DNA of 12,731 nt from CAYSBK01 sp964429265. Its GTDB lineage: Bacteria > Planctomycetota > Phycisphaerae > Sedimentisphaerales > Anaerobacaceae. Where the stretch lies: the NCBI GenBank assembly GCA_964429265.1, contig CAYSBK010000059.1, positions 1 through 12,731 on the forward strand. Direction: 5' to 3'. A model generated the notes under the pieces. That model had not been told where the DNA came from. It did not search any database and worked only from the letters and a program-made list of their open reading frames with translations. The position numbers and the translations under genes were made by a program. Below are positions 1-6,157 of this stretch, piece after piece (the first letter of the stretch is position 1; each line of letters starts with the position of its first letter).

Positions 1-1445
1 ACCATCGTCGCGGAAAGCTCGGTGACGCTGAGCATACCAACCAACAGCACCGAACAAAGCAGTATCGGCCAGCTCTGCGGCCACCACACGTACCACCACC
101 TTTGCCGCCGCGACGCCCCGTCCAGCACCGCCATCTCCAGCATCTGCCTTCGCCGCCCGGCCCGGCCAAGAATCAAAAGAATCACCACCACCCCCGCGAA
201 CCGCGTCGCCTGTCCCGCCGACACCACGTACCAGCTCTGCCGCAGCAACTCAGGCCCCACCCATCCCAGCATCTTCAGCAAGGCCACCGCCACCACCGAA
301 CCGGGTACAAGCGCCGCAACAAAGACCGTAAACCTAACCACCGAAAACCCAATCCGCCCAAGCCTTCCGCTCATCCCCGCACCGCGGCGTCCCGGCGCCT
401 CGGGTCCCACCGCGGCAAAAGCAATCACCACCGCCGTCACGGCCGCCGCCCCCGCAACAACCAGAGACCACAACAACCCGTCATAATGCAGCGTGATAAA
501 CTGCCCGAACGGCCGAGCATCTCTGACGTTCCCGACCAGCAACCCTACCGGTACAAGAAAACTCACCGCAAAAAGAACCGCAACCACAAGCCAGCCGCCC
601 CAGCGTCGCGATTCAACAGCCTCGGAAACCACCTCCCGCATCTGCCATTTCTTACTGGTCGTTGTCAGTGCAACCGCAATCAGCGCCGCGGCCACAACCA
701 CCGGCCACGCCGCCGTCGCCACCACCGCCTCCGAGCCGCTCTGCTGGTACAATACCGCCAGCTCCGTTCCCATCGTCCTGACCCCACCCAGGTGAAACGT
801 CGCAAACTCAGACAATGCCAGCACAAAGCACACTCCGAACGCCAGCAACAACCACCGCCTTAGAATCGGAAACACCACCGACCATAATCGCCTCAGCCGA
901 CCCGCCTCCAGCAGCGCGCTATCCCACACTCCGCGCTCGGTGCTGCGCCAGCCTCCCGCAAGCACCAGCGCCGCCAGCGGCCACAGCCACAAAACAAGCA
1001 CCGCACAACACACCACGGTATGCACCGCACGCGCAACTGCCATTCGAGTCGCCAGATACGCCCCCAGCTTGCTGGTCGGGCTAAGCACAAGCATCCACGC
1101 ATAATAGTGAACGTACCGCGGCAGCACCACCGGCATCAGCAATACCAGCAGCCACGCCTCAAAGCCTCGCCTGCAGCCTCCCAGCACCTTCCCCGGCACG
1201 TACCCCAGCACAACCGCGGCCGCAGCCACTGCCGCCGCCAGGGCGAACGACCGCAGCACGCAACTGCTCTCCAGCCCTTCGTAGCCGCCCCTCCAGGCCA
1301 CGACAACCCCGCTGCCGAAAAGAAGCACAAGTGGAATAAGGATAACCGCCATCCACAATACGACCGAAAAATAAAACAGTACCCTCGACCCCCCCTCTTC
1401 GCAGCACGCCGCCGGCCGGCGCGACAAATCACCCACGACACTCAT
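1..1445 (-). CDS. ABC transporter permease, FbpB-like with two fused transmembrane halves (partial, C-terminus beyond window)
   Basis: Inner-membrane component of a binding-protein-dependent importer. Reading the minus strand from the ATG at 1445 gives an uninterrupted frame of 481 codons to the window edge. It has many hydrophobic segments (about residues 23-50, 66-84, 97-122, 143-164, 199-216, 242-262, 284-305, 324-345, 368-390, 416-427, 459-474). It carries two EAA-type cytoplasmic loops, the sites that dock on the ATPase: LLEAGRLRRLWSVVFPIL at 178-195 and LEMAVLDGASRRQRWW at 436-451. This duplicated layout is that of the iron(III)/thiamine/2-aminoethylphosphonate permeases, usually about 530-560 residues, so roughly 50-80 residues are missing. 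The start overlaps the stop of the solute-binding protein gene (ATGA), indicating translational coupling. Codons are strongly G-ending (GCG, GTG, CTG, CGG). Substrate cannot be read from the permease. Confidence 0.9.
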   Translation of the reverse strand, partial: MSVVGDLSRRPAACCEEGGSRVLFYFSVVLWMAVILIPLVLLFGSGVVVAWRGGYEGLESSCVLRSFALAAAVAAAAVVLGYVPGKVLGGCRRGFEAWLLVLLMPVVLPRYVHYYAWMLVLSPTSKLGAYLATRMAVARAVHTVVCCAVLVLWLWPLAALVLAGGWRSTERGVWDSALLEAGRLRRLWSVVFPILRRWLLLAFGVCFVLALSEFATFHLGGVRTMGTELAVLYQQSGSEAVVATAAWPVVVAAALIAVALTTTSKKWQMREVVSEAVESRRWGGWLVVAVLFAVSFLVPVGLLVGNVRDARPFGQFITLHYDGLLWSLVVAGAAAVTAVVIAFAAVGPEAPGRRGAGMSGRLGRIGFSVVRFTVFVAALVPGSVVAVALLKMLGWVGPELLRQSWYVVSAGQATRFAGVVVILLILGRAGRRRQMLEMAVLDGASRRQRWWYVWWPQSWPILLCSVLLVGMLSVTELSATM

Positions 1446-2557
1446 CTGAGAATCTCCCGTGCCGTCGCAACCGCCGGTGCCAACTGCCTGGCCACCTCTG
1501 CGTAATCAACATCGAGAGGCTTGTCGATGTGGTAGCTCTTGAACTGTTCCCCAAGCCCCGGATGAACGGGACTGTTATGCGAATCGCTCTCGGCCAGGAT
1601 CCGCTCCACCGTTTCACTCAAGAGAAACCTCATAAGCGCCTCGGCCTCGCTGCGGTGCGGCGCGCCCTTGATAATCGCCGCCGTGTTCGGTATCACAAGC
1701 ACGCCGTCACCGCCCTGGTCGAGGTAGTTCATCGCGACCGGCCAGCCGTTACGCTGCGCCGCGTAAACGTCGTCGGTATCGGTAAAGCATATATCCGCCC
1801 GGCCCGTCGCAACCATCCTCACCGCCGTGCTGTTGCCCTCAACAAGCCGGATCTCATTTCTCTTCAGCCCCCGCAGAATCTCCCTCGCCCGCTCAGGACC
1901 GTAATGCACAAACCAGCTCGCAACGTCCCCGCCGGTGGTGCCGAAGCCCGGGTCCGCCATAACCACTCGACCCTTCCACCGACCGTCCAGCACGTCCTCC
2001 AGCCGCTTCGGCGCCTCCGCCGGCGTCACCTTCTCGGTGTTGTACGCAATCACGCGCCCGCGCAATGCAAACCCGTACCACCTGCCCCGTGGGTCCCTGA
2101 AAATTGCCGGCCGGTCCGTGGCCGTGGCATCCTCGAATGCACTCAGCAAGCCTTCCTCTGCCAGCCGAATCGTGTAAAAGATTTCGCTCGACCACAATAC
2201 GTCCGCCACCGGCGACGAGGCCTCCGCACGTATCCGCTGAATCAGCCCCGCTGTCTTCGTCGCTTCGGTATCAAAACGCGCCCGAACCTCTATCCCCGTT
2301 CGCTTCTCAAACTCCTCGATAACCTGCTCGGCATACGCCTGGTCCACCGAGCAATAAAGCACAACTTCCCTCTCGCCGACCCGCCGCCCGCACGAAAAAA
2401 AACACACGCTCACCGCCACAACCGCCGCCCAGGCGCAAACCGCGATGAACTTTCCGGCCCGCTCTCCATAAGGAAACGCAGACGATAACCGCCGCCCCCA
2501 CCTGCCGCATTGATGTCCACGCTCGAAAGTGTCGGTGGCTCTGGATGAATTCTTCAA
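1442..2557 (-). CDS. Extracellular solute-binding lipoprotein of an FbpA-type ABC importer
   Basis: Captures a small ligand outside the cytoplasmic membrane and delivers it to the permease encoded next to it. The 371-residue protein has a hydrophobic segment at about 38-54 ending in a lipobox-like FFSC with Cys56 as the probable lipidated residue. The mature part (VVLYCSVDQAYAEQVIEEF) starts like family 1 / Fe(III) binding proteins. ADPGFGTTGG (201-210), FTDTDD (258-263) and IPNTAAIIKGAPH (289-301) are family landmarks. The Tyr-Tyr pair that binds iron in FbpA is not visible; TDTDDVYAAQ lies where it would be expected, so an iron substrate is not secure. The start is TTG: a TAA codon lies directly upstream and GAGG precedes it by 8 nt. 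The 37 residues before the hydrophobic core are long for a lipoprotein signal, and no in-frame ATG or GTG lies closer. It overlaps the permease start by 4 bp. Confidence 0.88.
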   Translation of the reverse strand: MKNSSRATDTFERGHQCGRWGRRLSSAFPYGERAGKFIAVCAWAAVVAVSVCFFSCGRRVGEREVVLYCSVDQAYAEQVIEEFEKRTGIEVRARFDTEATKTAGLIQRIRAEASSPVADVLWSSEIFYTIRLAEEGLLSAFEDATATDRPAIFRDPRGRWYGFALRGRVIAYNTEKVTPAEAPKRLEDVLDGRWKGRVVMADPGFGTTGGDVASWFVHYGPERAREILRGLKRNEIRLVEGNSTAVRMVATGRADICFTDTDDVYAAQRNGWPVAMNYLDQGGDGVLVIPNTAAIIKGAPHRSEAEALMRFLLSETVERILAESDSHNSPVHPGLGEQFKSYHIDKPLDVDYAEVARQLAPAVATAREILR

Positions 2558-2594
2558 TTAAAGTGCCTCGAGAATAATACCTCGGCCCGTCGGT

Positions 2595-4256
2595 CTACTG
2601 CCCCCCCGATTTCTCCAACCGGCCGAAATAGTTCTTCACCGCGCCTTCGTACCGACGCGGTATCTCGTTGTCGCTTATGGCCTCGGCGGCGCTGTCCCGC
2701 CCGGCACGCAAAACCTCCGCCAGATCACGCCTCGCTTCGCCTTTTACCTGCGGACCCTTGAAGTACCAGCTCGCGATAATCGGCCCTTCGCCCGGCTTGT
2801 TCTTGACCTTTGTGGTTTTCGTACCCGTTTTGCCCGAATCATCATAACCCCGCGGCCCGAATCCTTTCCCAGGCCCGCCCGTACCGGGGCCGTATCTGTT
2901 GCTTTGCCCGCTGGCAAATGGCTTCCTGCAACCAATGCCCTTGCACATACCGCGGCCCATTCCCTTGCACGCCCCCTCAATCTGCGCCAGCGCAGCCTCG
3001 GTCAGCTTCAACTGCTCCTGCAGGCTCTCGAGCTGGCTCAACTGTTCGGCCGCATCGGCCAACTGGTCGCCGCCAAGACTGCCGCCCACTCCGCACGCCG
3101 CCATCGCCTGGCCCAGGCCCGAACACCGCGAGCACGCCATCCGGCACGCCGCCGCCTTGCGAAGCAACTGCTCGATTTGCTGCTGGCTGAGTCCCTGCTT
3201 CTGAAGCGCCTTCCGCAACTGCTGCTGGTTCAGCTTCGCCAGCTTCTTATCGAGTCCGAGCTTCTCCAGCTCATCCTCGAGCTTCTTGTTCTCAGCCGCC
3301 AATTGCTGGAGCTGCTTTGCCAGTTCCTGCAGCTTCTGCGCCAAGGCCTTTTGCTGTTCCTGCGACAATTTCCCTTCCGAAAGCTCCTGCTGCATCTGCT
3401 TCAAAAGCGCCGCCGCCTTGCCGAACTGACCCCTGGCAAGGGCCATCCGCAACTGCTGCGAAACCGCATCCGGCGAGCCCGGCAGTTGCTTGAGCATCTG
3501 CTGCAGAACCTGCATCGATTCGAACTTCGTCTGGTTCTGCATCTGCTTGAGCTTTTCCGAGATGTCACCCAGCTTCTTTATCGCCTGCCGCTTTATGTCC
3601 TCGGCCCGCGCGCCTTCGGGCACCTGGTTCAGCGCCGCCAACTCCTCGGCCAGCTTCTCCTGCCCAAGCGCGTCCAGCGTCGTTTTCACCACCTTCGCCG
3701 TCTCGGCAACCTGCGACTTGGCCGTCTCCACCTCTTTGGTGCGGGCTTTTTCTTTTTCTTTCCGTGCCAGCAGACCAAGCAGGTCCTTCTGCGGCATAAA
3801 CATCACCATAGCCGCCACTATCGCCCACGTACCGCCGGCATATACCCAGTTCCGCGACGGCCGCACCGGAAACTGCTGCTGTGGCTTTATCCGCTCGGCC
3901 GTCCGACGTGCCTGCCCGCAGGCCGCACGTGCAAACGCATCGTCCGAACTGCCCAGCGCCAGCGCCGTGCTGAAACGCTCCTTCAGCTTGAGCCGTTCAT
4001 CCAGCAGCAACGCCGCGGACATCCGGCTTGGATGATTCAAAAGCCAAAACGCTACCGTCATCACCGCCACGGCCGCACCAAACGCCCATGCCGACCAGTA
4101 CGACACGACATCCACCGCCACGAGCCGCTCGACCGCAACCGCCGCCGCCGCAAGAACTCCGCCTGCAATCAGTATTCGTGCGGCATACTCCAGCAGGATG
4201 TTCAAACTGCACCGAAACCGCACCCGCCCGAGCTTGACCTTGAGGACCTTGTCCAT
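2595..4256 (-). CDS. Membrane-anchored Gln-rich coiled-coil protein, DUF4175-like / planctomycete type
   Basis: Function unknown. The 553-residue protein has transmembrane segments at about 26-42, 56-73 and 139-155. Between them is a conserved-looking RMSAALLLDERLKLKERFSTALAL stretch (residues 79-102). A long coiled coil rich in Gln, Lys, Leu and Ala covers about 165-365. A cysteine-containing segment follows (Cys371, 375, 378, 388, 430, 438, 443), then a Gly-rich linker (about 455-475) and a C-terminal domain containing ASWYFKGPQVKG and IPRRYEGAVKNYF. From memory, similar membrane coiled-coil proteins in planctomycetes lie near MoxR AAA ATPase, DUF58 and BatA-type VWA genes, none of which are here. 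The start is the ATG at 4256, preceded by GAAAGG with 7 nt spacing; an in-frame TTG at 4271 has less support. It is the first gene after a good promoter, and the binding-protein gene begins 37 bp downstream, so cotranscription is possible. Confidence 0.85.
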   Translation of the reverse strand: MDKVLKVKLGRVRFRCSLNILLEYAARILIAGGVLAAAAVAVERLVAVDVVSYWSAWAFGAAVAVMTVAFWLLNHPSRMSAALLLDERLKLKERFSTALALGSSDDAFARAACGQARRTAERIKPQQQFPVRPSRNWVYAGGTWAIVAAMVMFMPQKDLLGLLARKEKEKARTKEVETAKSQVAETAKVVKTTLDALGQEKLAEELAALNQVPEGARAEDIKRQAIKKLGDISEKLKQMQNQTKFESMQVLQQMLKQLPGSPDAVSQQLRMALARGQFGKAAALLKQMQQELSEGKLSQEQQKALAQKLQELAKQLQQLAAENKKLEDELEKLGLDKKLAKLNQQQLRKALQKQGLSQQQIEQLLRKAAACRMACSRCSGLGQAMAACGVGGSLGGDQLADAAEQLSQLESLQEQLKLTEAALAQIEGACKGMGRGMCKGIGCRKPFASGQSNRYGPGTGGPGKGFGPRGYDDSGKTGTKTTKVKNKPGEGPIIASWYFKGPQVKGEARRDLAEVLRAGRDSAAEAISDNEIPRRYEGAVKNYFGRLEKSGGQ

Positions 4257-4295
4257 AACCCGACCTTTCAACTATTTCCGCAAAGTGCCTTTCTT

Positions 4296-4324
4296 ATTCA
4301 ATCATACGCTCAAACCTTTGTCAA
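4296..4324 (-). promoter_or_regulatory. Sigma70-type promoter for the coiled-coil protein gene
   Basis: On the minus strand a perfect -35 box TTGACA (4324-4319) is followed after 17 nt by TTGAAT (4301-4296), matching 4 of 6 bases of the -10 consensus. Transcription would begin near 4289, giving a leader of about 33 nt that contains the GAAAGG ribosome binding site before the ATG at 4256. The box quality, spacing and position agree; no experimental support is available. Confidence 0.65.
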
Positions 4325-4351
4325 GTTTCATTGCCCACACCGCAAGACAGG

Positions 4352-4369
4352 TTTTACACAACTTTTACA
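4352..4369 (-). promoter_or_regulatory. Tandem direct repeat TGTAAAA-N4-TGTAAAA, possible regulator binding site
   Basis: The minus strand reads TGTAAAA GTTG TGTAAAA, two identical 7-mers with an 11-bp period. Two 7-bp half sites spaced by 4 bp is the arrangement bound by OmpR/PhoB-family response regulators. It lies 27 bp upstream of the -35 box of the predicted promoter, where an activator or an AT-rich alpha-CTD contact could sit. The bound protein is not identifiable here. Confidence 0.4.
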
Positions 4370-4475
4370 AACGCTGCTTGTGACGCAGCCGCCGGCCCCG
4401 GAAAATCGCGCAAAAACCGCCTTTCTCGCAGACCCTGAAGCCCCCGGCGGCGCCCTGATCTTCAAAAACACGCCG

Positions 4476-4502
4476 TTGCAATATCCCCCGCCGGCGCATA
4501 AT
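4476..4502 (+). promoter_or_regulatory. Candidate promoter for the alcohol dehydrogenase gene
   Basis: TTGCAA (4476-4481, 4 of 6) is followed after 15 nt by CATAAT (4497-4502, 5 of 6). The spacing is short; shifting the -10 to TAATAT (4499-4504) restores 17 nt at the cost of matches. Transcription would start near 4510, giving a leader of about 57 nt. It is the only AT-rich hexamer in a GC-rich leader, which is the main argument for it. Confidence 0.4.
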
Positions 4503-4566
4503 ATGACACCGGCCGTTCGAACAATCGTCGTTGCCGCAGCCGGGCTGAATAATTGGGGAAATGATT

Positions 4567-5721
4567 ATGCAATTTGAGTTTGCCACTGCCGGCCGAATCA
4601 TCTTCGGACCGGGTGCCATCAAGCAAATCGGACGGATTGTCGCTGAGTTCGGAAACTCCGCCTTCGTCGCCACCAACGTTACTGCCGACCAGGCCGCACC
4701 GCTTCTGGACCGGCTAACCGCCCACGACATCAGCTTCATCACCTTCACCGTCCGCGGCGAGCCGACCACCGACGATGTCCGTCGTGCCCTCGAACAGGCC
4801 CGCCGTCAAAACCCCCGCTGCGTCATCGGCATAGGCGGCGGCAGCGCTATGGACACCGCAAAGGCCGTTGCCGCAATGCTCGCGAACCCCGGCCGGCTCG
4901 AAGATTACCTCGAGGTCGTCGGCGCGGGCAACAAACTCACCAGGCCCGCCGCCCCCTGTATCACGATTCCCACGACGGCAGGCACGGGTGCTGAAGTCAC
5001 GCGCAACGCCGTCCTGGCGGTACCGGAAAAGGCCGTCAAGGTCAGCCTGCGAAGCATCCTGATGTTGCCCAGGGTTGCGCTTGTCGACCCCGAATTAACA
5101 TACTCGATGCCGCCGGCCGTTACCGCCAGCACCGGCCTCGACGCCCTGACCCAGCTTATGGAAGCCTTCGTATCCAACAAGGCAAATCCACTGACCGACG
5201 GCATCTGCCGCGAGGGCCTTGTCCGGGCAGCACGCTCTCTGAAGAATGCTTACTCCAACCCGACGCACGCCGACGCCCGACAGGATATGTCACTGGCGAG
5301 TCTCTTCGGCGGCCTGGCCCTGGCCAACGCCAAGCTCGGCGCGGTGCACGGTTTCGCAGGGCCGCTCGGCGGAATGATCCACGCCGCACACGGTACCATC
5401 TGCGCCGCACTGCTGCCCCACGTTATGCAGACCAACGTTGCAGCCCTTCAGCAAAGGTCGCCCGGCTCGCCCGCCCTTGCCCGCTATGACGAAATCGCAC
5501 GCATCCTCACCGGCAGCGCAACCGCCGGTGCCGATGATGCCGTTGACTGGGTCCGCCGGCTTTGCTCGGATTTGAACGTGCCGCCACTGGCGCAACTGGG
5601 CCTGCAGCCGCAGGATATTCCTGCCGCCGTTGCCAGGGCACGCGCCGCAAGCAGTATGAAGGGAAATCCAATCGAACTGACGGAGCAGGAATTAACCGAG
5701 ATTCTATCCTGCGCTTTGTGA
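4567..5721 (+). CDS. Iron-containing alcohol dehydrogenase (group III, FucO/YqhD-type fold)
   Basis: Cytosolic NAD(P)-dependent oxidoreductase interconverting an alcohol and an aldehyde. The 384-residue length is normal for the family. It shows the N-terminal FATAGRIIFGPGA strand, the nucleotide-binding GIGGGSAMDTAKA (88-100), PTTAGTGAEVT (135-145), and the metal site region GLDALTQLMEAF (190-201) and GAVHGFAGPLGG...HAAHGT (258-277). Probable metal ligands are Asp192, His261 and His275. The position of the fourth ligand, His in FucO (DALTH), is Gln196 here; from memory DALTQ occurs in other members, so this is probably a subgroup trait. I chose the ATG at 4567 because GGGG precedes it by 8 nt; the ATG at 4561 is too close. 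Substrate is unknown. FucO-type lactaldehyde reduction would fit the nearby fucosidase, but phosphonate-type and general aldehyde reductases share this fold. Confidence 0.93.
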   Translation: MQFEFATAGRIIFGPGAIKQIGRIVAEFGNSAFVATNVTADQAAPLLDRLTAHDISFITFTVRGEPTTDDVRRALEQARRQNPRCVIGIGGGSAMDTAKAVAAMLANPGRLEDYLEVVGAGNKLTRPAAPCITIPTTAGTGAEVTRNAVLAVPEKAVKVSLRSILMLPRVALVDPELTYSMPPAVTASTGLDALTQLMEAFVSNKANPLTDGICREGLVRAARSLKNAYSNPTHADARQDMSLASLFGGLALANAKLGAVHGFAGPLGGMIHAAHGTICAALLPHVMQTNVAALQQRSPGSPALARYDEIARILTGSATAGADDAVDWVRRLCSDLNVPPLAQLGLQPQDIPAAVARARAASSMKGNPIELTEQELTEILSCAL

Positions 5722-5800
5722 ACCGCCCCGCGAGGCCGTCGCCGGCGAAAGCATAGGAATCGTAACCGTCGACCCCTGCTTCCTCAATCGCGGCGACGTC

Positions 5801-6157
5801 GTGTGCACCCCCGCCGCCGAGCCTGCCGTGGCCGACCGTTTCGACGCCACCATCTTCTGGATGTCAAAGCGCGACTTCAACAAGGCCTCAAGGGTAACCA
5901 TCCGCTGCGCCACCCAGCAGACTACCGCCGCCGTCGAGCGAATACACGAGAGGATAGACTCCGCAACGCTCGACGTCATCGAACGCGACGCGGCCGTGCT
6001 GAAAAACCTCGAGGTCGCCACCGTAACCATCAAGACCAAGAAACCCATCGCCATAAAACCCTTCAGTGACGTCCGCGAGCTCGGCAGGTTTGTCTTCGTC
6101 GAAGGCGACGACATCTGTGCCGGCGGCATCATCTCCGGAAAGACAAATGGCCGCTAA
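5801..6157 (+). CDS. cysN: CysN-type C-terminal beta-barrel fragment (5'-truncated sulfate adenylyltransferase subunit 1, probable gene remnant)
   Basis: In intact CysN a GTPase domain drives formation of adenosine phosphosulfate by CysD. Here only the C-terminal barrels remain. The homologous frame begins before the first usable start (GTG 5801), at about 5723, one base past the preceding dehydrogenase stop. EAVAGESIGIV, NRGDVVCTPAAEPAVADRF, FWMSKRDF and the ending ICAGGIIS line up in order with EAFAGEAITLV, SRGDLLLAADE, VWMAEQPL and VGAGMV of E. coli CysN as I remember it. The G1-G4 GTP-binding motifs are absent, and no CysD is in view. The frame is clean to its stop, which overlaps the phosphodiesterase start by 11 nt, so decay has not broken it. 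The best reading is a deletion remnant. A stand-alone domain started at GTG 5801, or a metagenome assembly joint, are alternatives. Confidence 0.7.
   Translation: MCTPAAEPAVADRFDATIFWMSKRDFNKASRVTIRCATQQTTAAVERIHERIDSATLDVIERDAAVLKNLEVATVTIKTKKPIAIKPFSDVRELGRFVFVEGDDICAGGIISGKTNGR

Larger units (their letters stand above)
4257..4566. other. Divergent intergenic region, about 310 bp
   Basis: This gap separates the coiled-coil protein gene (minus) from the alcohol dehydrogenase gene (plus). The half next to the coiled-coil gene is AT-richer than the rest of the window and holds a TTGACA-N17-TTGAAT promoter and a tandem TGTAAAA repeat for the minus strand. The half next to the dehydrogenase has a weaker plus-strand promoter candidate with CATAAT at 4497-4502. 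A 44-codon basic ORF on the minus strand (about 4365-4505) has no ribosome binding site that I can see and is not called. No terminator or RNA gene was recognised. Confidence 0.7.

Noticed and set aside
102..863. Plus-strand ORF of 253 codons, very rich in Arg, His and Pro
   Set aside because: It is antisense to the permease. Its composition is the typical mirror of GC-rich coding DNA, whereas the minus strand gives a hydrophobic two-domain permease with both EAA loops.
1529..2488. Plus-strand ORF of 319 codons
   Set aside because: It is antisense to the solute-binding lipoprotein, Arg/Pro-rich, with no recognisable motif.
2307..2510. Alternative ATG start (2510) for the solute-binding protein, in another frame
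   Set aside because: It would need a frameshift to reach the binding-protein frame, while TTG 2557 has a GAGG ribosome binding site and is in frame.
4373..4389. Inverted repeat GCTGC-N7-GCAGC in the divergent region
   Set aside because: Five-base arms in GC-rich DNA are expected by chance, and no T tract follows.
4365..4505. Short basic minus-strand ORF (44 codons) in the divergent intergenic region
   Set aside because: No ribosome binding site, Arg-rich composition expected by chance in GC-rich DNA, and it overlaps the TGTAAAA repeats.
2904..4577. Plus-strand ORF of 557 codons, Leu/Gln/Arg-rich
   Set aside because: It mirrors the coiled-coil gene (CAG/CTG complementarity creates Leu-Leu-Gln repeats) and runs across the divergent promoter region.
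5693..5740. Programmed frameshift joining the alcohol dehydrogenase to the CysN fragment
   Set aside because: The dehydrogenase is full length at its C-terminus, and the overlap TTG TGA has neither a slippery heptamer nor the CTT TGA context of known +1 shifts.
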